Shown here: piece after piece, positions 47,341-56,549 of the stretch | Layout of the letters: every line of letters starts with the position of its first letter | Position numbering within the stretch: the first letter of the stretch is position 1 | Origin: Bacteroidales bacterium | Lineage (GTDB): Bacteria; Bacteroidota; Bacteroidia; Bacteroidales; P3 | NCBI GenBank assembly: GCA_017618625.1 | Contig: JAFZTV010000012.1 | Coordinates: 22,044 to 86,043 of the forward strand | DNA length: 64,000 nt | Direction of reading: 5' to 3' | Position numbers and translations under genes: made by a program | Notes under the pieces: model-generated | The model's input: only the letters and a program-made list of their open reading frames with translations | Told to the model about the DNA's origin: nothing | The model's database searches: none

Positions 47341-50043
47341 ATGATAAAGAAAATCACTGCTATATTACTGACGACGTTGTTTTCGGTAATGACGGTTTTT
47401 TCACAAGAGTTGACACCGACGCCTCTAGTTAACAGCATGTGTGGACAGTCGACGCAATTGACAATAGGTAGCCTATTGCTTGTAGATGATGGAAATGGGC
47501 AGAACGGCAACTATTCGCCTAACATTAACTGTACTCATAGCGTCGTTGGTGCTTGCAATGACCCGTATCGTATGTCGGTTCGTATTAACTCAATAGATAT
47601 CGACCCGGGTGATACGCTATACATTTACAATGGCCCGGCAACATACCCCTCAACGCTTATAGCTGCCATTAACAATACCAATGCAAACGAGCATAGCGGA
47701 CGTCAGTATTATGCTTCGGCTGCCAATAGCGCAAATACGCTTACTGTACGCTTCCGTTCGAACTCGGACAACCGTACTGGAGAAGGATTTAGTATGACTT
47801 TCAGTTGTGCTTATCCGTGCGAAATGTCATTGCCTGTGATAGAGGACACATACGATGTTTTAAGAAATGGAGTGTTTGTTGGTACGTCTCAGCTGAAAGA
47901 CAATGTCGAATATGATACTGTTGTGAGAGTTGTAAACGGTGTAGCTGAAACTACATACAATGTTTCTCATTTCAAGAGTGCAAATATCTGTGACGGCGAT
48001 TGTGTGCAGCTGCACGCACATGGTGAGTACAGCAGTGATAATGGACTATATTTCCCCACTGACGCAACCACACGGTTTAGGTGGAATTTTGCGGGTGATG
48101 ATACGGTATCAGGGCTGAATATGACCCGGACAAGGCCTATCTGCTATGATTCTGCTTCGTGCTATTACATCAGGTTGTCTCTTTTGGATGAGATGGGTTG
48201 TGCTGGCATTCAGGAAGCGACGATGTATATCAGAATAGCGCCGAATCCGATTAAGACCATTGGCGATTTGCCTATAATATGTGCCAATGACTCGATTTTT
48301 GTTAGCGTCAGCACTGAAGAGGGTTCGGCGGTAACTTACGATCATATTGATATTGAAAGCACTCATTCGGGAAACAACTCATCAAAACAGTTCGTTCCCG
48401 ATGGACTGAACTATTGTGAAGTGTCGTGTTATTCGTCCAATGTCGTATTCAATGAATTCTCGAACGACATGACCGTGACGAGTGCTGAAGATATTTGCTC
48501 GGTATGTGTTAATTTTGAACATTCGTATATGGGTGACTATCAGCTGGCCATTAAATGTCCTACCGGTGCTCAGGCAATCTTGAAATACAAGAATCAGGAA
48601 GGTAGTGCTCCCTCTGGGTCATACGGTGGAGGCAACATATATACTGGATATCCATACGGAGGTAACGATCATGATGATTATGATGAACGAGGTGCTTCAG
48701 GAACCAATGGTTATTGTGATTCGATTTACAATATGTATGGAATCGGTTTGGACTATTGTTTCAGCCGTAATGGTGCGTACACTCTGGTTGATGGTTATCC
48801 GGCTAACACCACAACCACAATGGCAAGCCATTATATAGCAGCAACTGACGCTGCATATCAAATAAATGTTACACATACATTTGAGATTATTCCGCGACCG
48901 TTCGTAGATGCGGGCACATCGGCTGGAACGAAGACTTTCAAGACCAAACTGCCAAGTGACCGCGCAACGAAAACCGATTACTATTTGCCTGCACAGAGTT
49001 TCTCAAACCTTATTGGATGTCCTCTTAATGGAGAATGGGAGGTAGAGGTGTGTGACTGGTTGGGAGTTGACAATGGTTGGATATTCGGCTGGTCGATGGA
49101 TTTGTGTAATGCTCAGTTGGATAACTACAATTGTAGATTTGAGGTGCCAGTGGATACTGCCTATTGGTCGGTGGATTCGACTGAGGGTCATTGGAGTCGT
49201 GGTCAGTATCATGGACTGCATCTTCATAATGTTGGCGGAGAAGAGTATTCTGCGTATATAACCACAGTGGATACCGCTGGTTCGTTTAATCTTTATTTTA
49301 ATTTAATCGACGATTTTGGTTGCCACTGGGATACGAATTTGGTTGTGACCACGAATCCTCTGCCTCACACGGTAACGGTGGTCAACAAATGTCCCGGTGA
49401 AGAATATACTTGGGTTGACGGTAATTCCTATATAGAGCCCCCGACTCCGCGTCCCGAATGGATTTTCCCTGCACAGACGGGATGTGACAGCGTGGTTGCG
49501 TTGCAAATTGTCAATGACAAGGTGCCTGAAGCGCATATTTCAGTTGTGCCGTCATACGTGACCTACGATCACCACGAGGTGACTCTCTATGATGCGTCTG
49601 AGGGCAGTTATGGAAGAATATGGTATTTTGATGACGAGACCAGCACGGATGCAATTGCCACATTCGATTACCCGATAGAAGAAGACTCTCTCAGAGTTAT
49701 GTTGGTGGCTACGAGTAAGTATAATTGTCCCGATACGGCATACGTGACCATCCCGATGGATAAGACCCTTATATGGGTTCCTACGGCATTTACTCCTGAC
49801 CGCGATGACAATGACTTGTTCTTCATCAAGGGCAATAATATCCTTGACGATGCGCAGGTGTATGTCTACAACCGTATGGGAGCATTGGTTTCGTCATGGG
49901 TAGGATTTGAAGGCAGTTGGGACGGCCATCACGGTGGCAAACGTTGTGCTGGAGGTGTCTATACGTGGGTGATTAAGTATCACTCGTCGTTTGAGCCAAG
50001 CCGTTGGCACTACAAGACCGGTACGGTTACGTTGTTGCGATAA
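47341..50043 (+). CDS. Secreted CUB / P-domain protein with T9SS type B sorting domain (900 aa)
   Basis: Start at 47341 (MIKKITAILLTTLFSVMTVF) gives a signal peptide. A CUB-like domain (about 30-155: IDPGDTLYIYNGPATYPSTL, LTVRFRSNSDNRTGEGFSMTF) is followed by PKD-like parts, then a proprotein-convertase P-like domain (CVNFEHSYMGDYQLAIKCPTGA ... CPLNGEWEVEVCDWLGVDNGWIFGWSMDL). The last 90 residues are a gliding-motility type T9SS domain (VPTAFTPDRDDNDLFFIKGN, VYVYNRMGALV, GVYTWVIKY). Large cell-surface or secreted T9SS cargo, perhaps an adhesin. Confidence 0.88.
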   Translation: MIKKITAILLTTLFSVMTVFSQELTPTPLVNSMCGQSTQLTIGSLLLVDDGNGQNGNYSPNINCTHSVVGACNDPYRMSVRINSIDIDPGDTLYIYNGPATYPSTLIAAINNTNANEHSGRQYYASAANSANTLTVRFRSNSDNRTGEGFSMTFSCAYPCEMSLPVIEDTYDVLRNGVFVGTSQLKDNVEYDTVVRVVNGVAETTYNVSHFKSANICDGDCVQLHAHGEYSSDNGLYFPTDATTRFRWNFAGDDTVSGLNMTRTRPICYDSASCYYIRLSLLDEMGCAGIQEATMYIRIAPNPIKTIGDLPIICANDSIFVSVSTEEGSAVTYDHIDIESTHSGNNSSKQFVPDGLNYCEVSCYSSNVVFNEFSNDMTVTSAEDICSVCVNFEHSYMGDYQLAIKCPTGAQAILKYKNQEGSAPSGSYGGGNIYTGYPYGGNDHDDYDERGASGTNGYCDSIYNMYGIGLDYCFSRNGAYTLVDGYPANTTTTMASHYIAATDAAYQINVTHTFEIIPRPFVDAGTSAGTKTFKTKLPSDRATKTDYYLPAQSFSNLIGCPLNGEWEVEVCDWLGVDNGWIFGWSMDLCNAQLDNYNCRFEVPVDTAYWSVDSTEGHWSRGQYHGLHLHNVGGEEYSAYITTVDTAGSFNLYFNLIDDFGCHWDTNLVVTTNPLPHTVTVVNKCPGEEYTWVDGNSYIEPPTPRPEWIFPAQTGCDSVVALQIVNDKVPEAHISVVPSYVTYDHHEVTLYDASEGSYGRIWYFDDETSTDAIATFDYPIEEDSLRVMLVATSKYNCPDTAYVTIPMDKTLIWVPTAFTPDRDDNDLFFIKGNNILDDAQVYVYNRMGALVSSWVGFEGSWDGHHGGKRCAGGVYTWVIKYHSSFEPSRWHYKTGTVTLLR

Positions 50044-50064
50044 TAACCGGTACGTGACAGTATA

Positions 50065-50097
50065 GGGGCGACCATATGTTTGGTTGTCCCTTTTTTA
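50065..50097 (+). terminator. Terminator after the T9SS type B gene
   Basis: GGGGCGACCA (50065-50074) pairs with TGGTTGTCCC (50081-50090), with G-U pairs, then six T. Confidence 0.8.
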
Positions 50098-50216
50098 TTG
50101 TGAAAAATGTTGTTTTGGGTTTGGTTTTCTACAGTTATGCTCTCAAATGTCGAGAGGTAACTATTTTTAATGCAGTGTGATATGTAGAATTATGTACGGC
50201 TTTGAAAAAAAATGTG

Positions 50217-50224
50217 TAACTTTG
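50217..50224 (+). promoter_or_regulatory. -7 box (TAACTTTG) 8 bp before the recX start
   Basis: Exact TAnnTTTG match. ATG 50233 follows after 8 bp, so the leader would be only a few nucleotides. Confidence 0.6.
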
Positions 50225-50232
50225 CAAACCTT

Positions 50233-50700
50233 ATGAAAATCGACGCAACAGAACAAGTTTATCTAGAAAAGGCTCAGCAGTTTTGCGCTGCCGACGAGCA
50301 GTGTGCAGCCTCGGTAATGAGAAAGTTGGCCGATTGGGGATGCCCCCTTACCTCGGCTCCGAAAATTGTAGATGTACTGACCTCTACTGGTTACATCGAC
50401 GAAAACCGCTATGTGTGCCGCTACTGCGAGAGCAAGGCCTTCCACCAGAAGTGGGGCCGTATCAAAATTACATCCATGCTACGCCAGAAACACATCCCGG
50501 GCGATGTGATTTCCAAGGGTATTAAAACCATCAACGAGGAGGAGTATAGGAAGGTGCTCCGTGAGGTGGCCAACACTAAATGGGCGACCTATACCGACGA
50601 TGACAACGAGCGTAATATCACCCGACTGACATCGTTTCTCCTGTCGCGTGGCTATGAAATTGAGATTATTAAGGAAATTACTAAAGATTTTGAACAATGA
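50233..50700 (+). CDS. recX: Regulatory protein RecX (155 aa)
   Basis: Modulator of RecA filaments, made of three-helix repeats: YLEKAQQFCAADEQCAASVM with RKLADWGCPLTSAPKIVDVL, STGYIDENRYVCRYCESKAFHQKWGRIKITSMLRQKHIPGDVISKGI, and the C-terminal LTSFLLSRGYEIEIIKEITK. Start at 50233; the GTG upstream lies in the promoter. RecA is not in the window. Overlaps the DUF3078 gene by 4 bp. Confidence 0.9.
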   Translation: MKIDATEQVYLEKAQQFCAADEQCAASVMRKLADWGCPLTSAPKIVDVLTSTGYIDENRYVCRYCESKAFHQKWGRIKITSMLRQKHIPGDVISKGIKTINEEEYRKVLREVANTKWATYTDDDNERNITRLTSFLLSRGYEIEIIKEITKDFEQ

Positions 50701-51839
50701 AAAAGATTGTTTTAACATCATTGCTGATTTTTGCGGTTTCGATGCCGCTTTTTGCACAAGAAGAAATAGATGAGCAACCCGCACAGGAAGCTACTGAGCA
50801 GGTGGCTGAGGAACAGGCTGCGGCTGAGGACCAGCCAGCCGAAGAGACCTCAAAAAAATCAAAGGGAACATGGACGACGTCCTCGACGCCTGCGTTGAAA
50901 ATCGACCAGGTTTATTATAACAACTGGTCGGCAGCGGGTAACTCCCAATTGGCTCTTACGGCGTCCTTCAATGGTACTTATAAGTACACCAATGGCAAAG
51001 ACTTCTGGGATAATATCGTTGACCTCGCGTTTGGTATCCATTGGCAGGACCTCGACAGCAAAAACTCACCGCTGCTGGAGAGCCTGCGCAAGAATGAAGA
51101 TAAAATCGACCTCACTAGCACCTACTCGCGTAATTTGAAGGGTGCTTGGAATGTCAATGCCATTGCCAACTTCAAAACGCAGTTTTATAAAGGATACCAG
51201 TATGGCGAGGATACGATTATGATTTCAAACATTCTGGCACCTGCATATTTGACCACTGCGCTCGGTTTCGAGTACAAGAAAGAGTGGTGGAACTTGTCGC
51301 TGTCTTTCCTGACTGGCAAGACAACCTTTGTCTGTTCCGACTCGCTGATAAAGAATGGTTATAACTATGGTGTTATACAAGACACCGATTTCCTCACCAC
51401 AGGCCACTACAGGCATGCCTATTTCGGACTTGGTTCGTATGTGAAGTTTTACATGAAAAAAGACATCGCGAAGAACCTGAACCTGTATGTGAGAGCCGAG
51501 CTCTTCTATGACTACATGAAGCGGAGCAACCTGCAGAGAGAGTCTGGCATTCGTCAAGAGTTGGTTGAAAACGGCTATGGCAACTGGAATTATGGTAAGA
51601 AATTGGGCTATTGCCTCTATCACGAGATGGACTTCGATTTGGAAGTGAAACTGGAGTACCGTTTCAGCTCGTGGTTGGCTGCCTACGCTGGATTCCAGAT
51701 GAGGTATGACAGTGACTTCCGTTCGGTCAATGAGTTTGGGCAGAATGTGATGAACAAAGGGGCTATGGGTGCCCTGCAGTTCTTCCAGACCGCTGGCCTG
51801 CAGATCTATTTCAACTGGAAGACTCCGAAAGAGGCCTAG
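50697..51839 (+). CDS. DUF3078 domain-containing outer-membrane protein (380 aa)
   Basis: Signal peptide MKKIVLTSLLIFAVSMPLFA, an acidic Glu/Gln/Ala-rich linker (about 22-57), then the DUF3078 pattern: WTTSSTPALKIDQVYYNNWSAAGNSQLALTASFNGTYKYTNGKDFWDNIVDLAFG, EDKIDLTSTYSRNL, TALGFEYKKEWWNLSLSFLTGKTTFV, LEYRFSSWLAAYAGFQMRYDSD, and an aromatic C-terminus (LQIYFNWKTPKEA). Alternating strands suggest a beta-barrel. Translationally coupled to recX (ATGA). Confidence 0.88.
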   Translation: MKKIVLTSLLIFAVSMPLFAQEEIDEQPAQEATEQVAEEQAAAEDQPAEETSKKSKGTWTTSSTPALKIDQVYYNNWSAAGNSQLALTASFNGTYKYTNGKDFWDNIVDLAFGIHWQDLDSKNSPLLESLRKNEDKIDLTSTYSRNLKGAWNVNAIANFKTQFYKGYQYGEDTIMISNILAPAYLTTALGFEYKKEWWNLSLSFLTGKTTFVCSDSLIKNGYNYGVIQDTDFLTTGHYRHAYFGLGSYVKFYMKKDIAKNLNLYVRAELFYDYMKRSNLQRESGIRQELVENGYGNWNYGKKLGYCLYHEMDFDLEVKLEYRFSSWLAAYAGFQMRYDSDFRSVNEFGQNVMNKGAMGALQFFQTAGLQIYFNWKTPKEA

Positions 51840-51903
51840 CGTTTTGTCAATAATAAACACTTTGACCGTATAACATTTTATCTAATAAACCATCTGGCGG
51901 AAA

Positions 51904-52674
51904 ATGTCGAGTCCAATAGTCACACTGACAACCGACTGGGGCTATAGCAGTTTCTTTGCCGGAATGGTCAAAGGTCGTCTCTATTCCGCCATCCCCGATG
52001 TGAGGGTGGTTGACATCTCACACTCCCTCAAGCCGTATGATTTGGTCAGTGCTGCATTCGTAATACAGAATGCCTGTATGGGTTTTCCCGCCGGCACGGT
52101 CCATATCATCGACATCCTGTCGGAGGAGCAGGAAGGACAGGGGTTTCTTGCTGTACAGTACAACTCCCAGTTCTTCCTATGCACCAACAACGGCTTGCCT
52201 TATTCCCTTTTTGGCAACGCATACCAGCAGGTTGTGGAGTTGAATGCCTTCTGGACTTCCAAGTTCTACAATTTTGCCGCCTACGAAATCTTTTGCCAGG
52301 CGGCAACCAGCCTTCTGTCCGGAATGTCGCTCTCTGGGCTTGGACGTGAGGTGGCTCTTGTCGAGCGCCGTCTGCTGCGCTTTATTGTCAGCGACGGGGT
52401 GATAAAGACCCATGTCTGGCATGTCGATACATACGGCAATGCATATCTCGATATCCTCTATGACGAGTTGATGGAAGTGCTCCAAAATCAATCTTTCGAC
52501 ATCAACATCCGTGGTGTCCATATCAACAGCATCAAGGTCGCCTATGCTGAATGTACCCAGTCTGCACTCACAGTCTCCGAATCTGGCTATATGGAGGTGG
52601 CTCTATATAAGAACCATGCTGCCGACATGCTGGGCTTGAAAGTCGGCGACATAGTTGACATCAGGATAAAGTAA
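51904..52674 (+). CDS. SAM hydroxide adenosyltransferase (DUF62 family, 256 aa)
   Basis: Hydrolyses S-adenosylmethionine to adenosine and methionine in characterised members. IVTLTTDWGYSSFFAGMVKG carries the N-terminal Asp motif; VVDISHSLKPYDLVSAAFVIQ, FPAGTVHIIDI, and a C-terminal half DTYGNAYLDI ... IRGVHI are typical. The halogenase-specific loop cannot be judged. Not a chlorinase or fluorinase by context. Directly upstream of sufC. Confidence 0.88.
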   Translation: MSSPIVTLTTDWGYSSFFAGMVKGRLYSAIPDVRVVDISHSLKPYDLVSAAFVIQNACMGFPAGTVHIIDILSEEQEGQGFLAVQYNSQFFLCTNNGLPYSLFGNAYQQVVELNAFWTSKFYNFAAYEIFCQAATSLLSGMSLSGLGREVALVERRLLRFIVSDGVIKTHVWHVDTYGNAYLDILYDELMEVLQNQSFDINIRGVHINSIKVAYAECTQSALTVSESGYMEVALYKNHAADMLGLKVGDIVDIRIK

Positions 52675-52718
52675 AAGCATACAAACAGAATCAACCAATC
52701 AATTCATAGCAATATATT

Positions 52719-53477
52719 ATGTCACTGCTCTCTATACGAAACCTTCACGCCGGAATCGGCGACATGGAGATACTGAAAGGCATCAATCTCGATGTCAACG
52801 CTGGCGAGGTCCACTCCATCATGGGGCCCAACGGCAATGGCAAGAGCACCCTTGCTGGTGTGATTGCGGGCAACCCCAAATATCATGTCACCGCTGGTGA
52901 GGTGATTTACAACGGCAAGAATATATTGGACCTTCCTGTTGAGGTTCGTGCCGCCGAAGGCATCTTCTTGGGATTTCAGTATCCTGTCGAGATTCCGGGT
53001 GTCAGCATCGCCAACTTTATGCGTACCGCTGTTAACGAGCAGCGCAAATACCGTGGCCTCGACCCGCTGAGCGGCAGCGAGTTCCTGAAGCTCATGGAAG
53101 AAAAGAAAAAAGTGGTCGAGATGACGGCCTCGCTGGCCAATCGCTCGGTCAACGAAGGCTTCTCGGGGGGCGAGAAGAAGAAGAATGAGATATTCCAAAT
53201 GGCAATGCTCAATCCGAAGCTCTCCATCCTCGACGAGACCGACTCGGGACTCGACATCGACGCACTCCGCATTGTCGCTTCTGGCGTGAACAAACTCCGT
53301 TCAAAAGACAATGCCACAATAGTTATCACCCACTATCAGCGTTTGCTCGACTATATTGTGCCCGACTTCGTGCATATTTTATACGAGGGTCGTATAGTGA
53401 AGACCGGTCCCAAGGAGCTAGCCCTTGAGCTCGAGCAGAAAGGCTATGAATGGATTAAGAAAGAACTCGAACAATGA
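52719..53477 (+). CDS. sufC: Fe-S cluster assembly ATPase SufC (252 aa)
   Basis: ABC ATPase of the SUF scaffold. IRNLHAGIGDMEILKGINLD at the N-terminus, Walker A GPNGNGKST (36-44), the SufC-specific FLGFQYPVEIPGVSIANFMRTAVN, signature FSGGEKKKNEIFQ, Walker B LSILDETDSGLDIDAL, and THYQRLLDYI. Full length. Overlaps sufD by 4 bp. sufB is not upstream, as would be expected. Confidence 0.97.
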   Translation: MSLLSIRNLHAGIGDMEILKGINLDVNAGEVHSIMGPNGNGKSTLAGVIAGNPKYHVTAGEVIYNGKNILDLPVEVRAAEGIFLGFQYPVEIPGVSIANFMRTAVNEQRKYRGLDPLSGSEFLKLMEEKKKVVEMTASLANRSVNEGFSGGEKKKNEIFQMAMLNPKLSILDETDSGLDIDALRIVASGVNKLRSKDNATIVITHYQRLLDYIVPDFVHILYEGRIVKTGPKELALELEQKGYEWIKKELEQ

Positions 53478-54580
53478 TACGCAAAGATGTATTGCCTGAA
53501 GCACTCAAAGGCGTCGATTTTTCCGAATTCTGGAACGACGACTTGGTGCGACCCGTGTCTGGGGCTGATTCGGACGTCCATTGTTCGTGCAATATCCCCA
53601 ATCTCGACACCGAGAAACGTGTCATCGTCAACGGTTTTGGCGACGGCCTTGACATCAGGGTGGGAGAGGGGCAGGTCGTTGAGCGTCCGATTCAGATTCA
53701 GTCTGTCGTTAAAACGGAATACAAGTCGCTGATTGAGCTCCATAACACAATCTCCATCGCCGCGGGCGCAAAGGTCAAGATAATCCATTGCGACGACACC
53801 ATCGGCGACACACGTTCTCTCAGCAACAACGAGACTCATATCGAGATAGGCGCAGGGGCATTTGTTGAATACTACAAACTCCAGAACATAAACAACCGTT
53901 CCGGGCTTATCAACAAGACGTATGTCACCATGGCCGAAGGCTCGTCGCTGCGCACCGACTGCATCACCCTCAATGGCGGACATATCTATAACCACTGCGA
54001 GGTCCGCATGCAGGGGCCGCACTGCGAGCTTAATGCCGATGGGCTCTATCTAATCGATAGCGACCAGCGCTGCGACAATTATATTTTCGTTCAGCACGAC
54101 GCACCCCACTGCACAAGCCATGAACTCTACAAAGGCATTCTCGACGACCAGGCTCGTGCCAGCTTCAATGGCCATGTGCTTGTCATGGACGGCGCTGAAA
54201 AGACCGAGGCCTACCAGACCAACCGGAACATCCTCCTCACCGACAAGGCTCACGTCGAAACCAAGCCTTTCCTCGAAATCTACAACGACGACGTCAAGTG
54301 TTCGCATGGCAGCACTGTCGGACAGCTCGACGAGCAGGCGCTTTTCTATATGCGTTCGCGTGGTATAAGCGAGCGGGTGGCCGTCACAATGCTCTCCTAC
54401 GCTTTCTGCGACGAGGTTATCCGTTCCATCGGAATCCCCGAGCTGCGGCAGGCAATTGAGGACATGGTTAAGAAACGTCTCCATGGCGAACTGCTTCCGT
54501 GTGGCAACTGTGCCATCCCCTGCAGCACGCCCTGCAACGGCTCCGAGGCGCACTTCGACATCGACATCTCAAAACTCTGA
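53474..54580 (+). CDS. sufD: Fe-S cluster assembly protein SufD (368 aa)
   Basis: Beta-helical partner of SufB and SufC. The core is visible as VIVNGFGDGLDIRVGEGQVV, LHNTISIAAGAKVKIIHCDD, TLNGGHIYNHCEVRMQGPHCELNADGLYL, HCTSHELYKGILDDQARASFNGHVLV, TKPFLEIYNDDVKCSHGSTVGQLDEQALFYMRSRGI, and LSYAFCDEVI. Translationally coupled to sufC. The cysteine desulfurase gene sufS is absent downstream, where a PorE-like gene follows after 3 bp. Confidence 0.95.
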   Translation: MIRKDVLPEALKGVDFSEFWNDDLVRPVSGADSDVHCSCNIPNLDTEKRVIVNGFGDGLDIRVGEGQVVERPIQIQSVVKTEYKSLIELHNTISIAAGAKVKIIHCDDTIGDTRSLSNNETHIEIGAGAFVEYYKLQNINNRSGLINKTYVTMAEGSSLRTDCITLNGGHIYNHCEVRMQGPHCELNADGLYLIDSDQRCDNYIFVQHDAPHCTSHELYKGILDDQARASFNGHVLVMDGAEKTEAYQTNRNILLTDKAHVETKPFLEIYNDDVKCSHGSTVGQLDEQALFYMRSRGISERVAVTMLSYAFCDEVIRSIGIPELRQAIEDMVKKRLHGELLPCGNCAIPCSTPCNGSEAHFDIDISKL

Positions 54581-54583
54581 CGG

Positions 54584-56458
54584 ATGCTTAAAAGATATCT
54601 GATCATAACAACGTTTCTGATGCTTGCTTTTGCGCTCAGTGCGCAGGACGACGGTGTGACCTGTGGCCCCAAGTTCAAATCCGCCGACCAGGCTACCTTC
54701 CTGAAGGCGAAAACCCTCTACTCGTCCAAGCGTTACAAAGAGAGTCGCGAACTGCTCCACAAGGTGTCGTCCAAATATCCGTCCGCGCCCGACCCCTATT
54801 TCTACCTTGGCATGATAGCTGTCAAGAAGGACTTTAATGCCGCTGGCATCCGGCGCTATTTCCCCAAGGTGCTTTCGCTCTGCCCGAACTATCCCAACGC
54901 ACTGGCCCACTACTACAAGGCCATTGTTGACTATACCGACGAGAATTATGACGACGCGGTGGCCTCGCTCAACCGCTATTTCGACATCACAAATCAGGAG
55001 CGTTTGGCCGAATACGAGGCGGTATACGAAGAGGCGTCCAACTATCTCTATTGGTCGCAGTTCCTGGCCGAGGCAAACAAGGTCAAGGTTCCCTTCCGTC
55101 CTTTTGTGGTCCCCGGCGTCTCCGGCAGCAACAACGAATATCTGCCCTATCTCACTCCCGACGGCTCTGCTTTCTATTACCTCCGCCAGGTGCCCGAAGA
55201 CCGTTCTTCCACCTTCTACAAACGTGAGCTGCAGGCAAAGATATGGCGTCTTTGCCGTAGTGACCGGCGCGACACCGCCTATTCCGAGGGCGTCGAGCTC
55301 TCGGCACCGTTCAACACCTCCGAGAACGAAGGCTCTATGACCATGACTGCCGACAACAAGGTTATGTATTATTCCCGCATGGTCATGAAGAACGGCAAAC
55401 TCAATTGCGACATCTTCCGCACCACTTTCGTCAACGACCGTTGGAGCGAATTCGAGAGCGCCGGCGCAAATGTCAACAGTGACAAATCTTGGGAGTCGCA
55501 GCCTTCCGTCACCGCCGATGGCGAATATCTCTATTTCGCCTCTAATCGCGATGGTGGCATGGGTGGCACCGACATCTGGCGTTGCCATCGCTTGCCCAAT
55601 GGCGACTGGAGCCGTGCCGAGAACCTCGGTCCGTCCATCAACACCTCTGGCAACGAGAAATGCCCCTTTATCCATGCCGACGGCAAGACTCTTTATTTTG
55701 CCTCCGACGGATGGCAGGGCTTTGGCGGCTATGATATGTATTTCATCAACGTCAACGACACCTACCTTCAGCGTCCTACCAACATGGGCCTGCCCATCAA
55801 TTCCGAGGCTGACGAAATCTGTTTCGGCGTGACCACCGACGGTAGCCGCGGCTACTACGCTGGCAAGCCTCCCGAGGGCATTGCAGGCCGTGGTGGCTCC
55901 GATGTGTTTGCTTTCGACCTCTATCCTGCGGCCCAGCCCGAGCCCATGCGCCTTTGCCCGCTTCGTGTCCTTTCGTCTGAGTCCAAGCCTCTTGTGGCCG
56001 AGGTCTCCGTCTATCGCAAGGGGGCCAACCGTATGCGCTATGTCGCCGACGCCTCGACTGGCGAACTGTCGGTTATGCTCTCGATGAAGGTTGACAACTT
56101 CGTGGTCGCCTCTGCCAAGGACTATGTGCCTGCGGTGCGTTTGGTCAAGACCTCCGCTGTTAAGCAGCAGTCAATCCCCGACCTGCACATGCAACCGCTC
56201 AAGAAGGGTGGTCGCTATCCTCTTCCTGGCATTCAGCTGACCACCAATGGTCTTTCCGACACTGGAAAAACCATCCTCGACGCCTACATCGACTTCCTCC
56301 GCGAAAATCCCATGGTGCATATCCGTATCGAGGGCGTCACCGAGAACATGGTTCGTGCGGTTTATGACTATATGGTTGAGCAGAAACTCCGTCCCGAACG
56401 GCTTTCCTACAAGGCTGGCGGCTCTGCCGACCTCCAGTTTGTCGTGGTTCAGAAATAG
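54584..56458 (+). CDS. TPR / PD40 propeller / OmpA-like protein, PorE-like (624 aa)
   Basis: Signal peptide MLKRYLIITTFLMLAFALSA. TPR-type helices (about 35-155: TFLKAKTLYSSKRYKESREL..., PYFYLGMIAVKK, ALAHYYKAIVDYTDENYDDA), then PD40 beta-propeller repeats (about 180-450: LPYLTPDGSAFYYLRQ, MTMTADNKVMYYSRMV, PSVTADGEYLYFASNRDGGMGGTDIWR, PFIHADGKTLYFASDGWQGFGGYDMY), a regulatory-domain-like stretch, and a C-terminal OmpA-like domain (about 540-624). This order is that of PorE, a T9SS periplasmic subunit, but the protein lacks a clear lipobox. T9SS cargo in this window fits. Confidence 0.75.
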   Translation: MLKRYLIITTFLMLAFALSAQDDGVTCGPKFKSADQATFLKAKTLYSSKRYKESRELLHKVSSKYPSAPDPYFYLGMIAVKKDFNAAGIRRYFPKVLSLCPNYPNALAHYYKAIVDYTDENYDDAVASLNRYFDITNQERLAEYEAVYEEASNYLYWSQFLAEANKVKVPFRPFVVPGVSGSNNEYLPYLTPDGSAFYYLRQVPEDRSSTFYKRELQAKIWRLCRSDRRDTAYSEGVELSAPFNTSENEGSMTMTADNKVMYYSRMVMKNGKLNCDIFRTTFVNDRWSEFESAGANVNSDKSWESQPSVTADGEYLYFASNRDGGMGGTDIWRCHRLPNGDWSRAENLGPSINTSGNEKCPFIHADGKTLYFASDGWQGFGGYDMYFINVNDTYLQRPTNMGLPINSEADEICFGVTTDGSRGYYAGKPPEGIAGRGGSDVFAFDLYPAAQPEPMRLCPLRVLSSESKPLVAEVSVYRKGANRMRYVADASTGELSVMLSMKVDNFVVASAKDYVPAVRLVKTSAVKQQSIPDLHMQPLKKGGRYPLPGIQLTTNGLSDTGKTILDAYIDFLRENPMVHIRIEGVTENMVRAVYDYMVEQKLRPERLSYKAGGSADLQFVVVQK

Positions 56459-56549
56459 TACTATTCCTGTTGTTCCCTAATACAGCATCGCTATTAAACA
56501 CTCTCGTACCTCCCGCTCCGCTTCTATCTCTACACAGCCGCTTTGGCGC

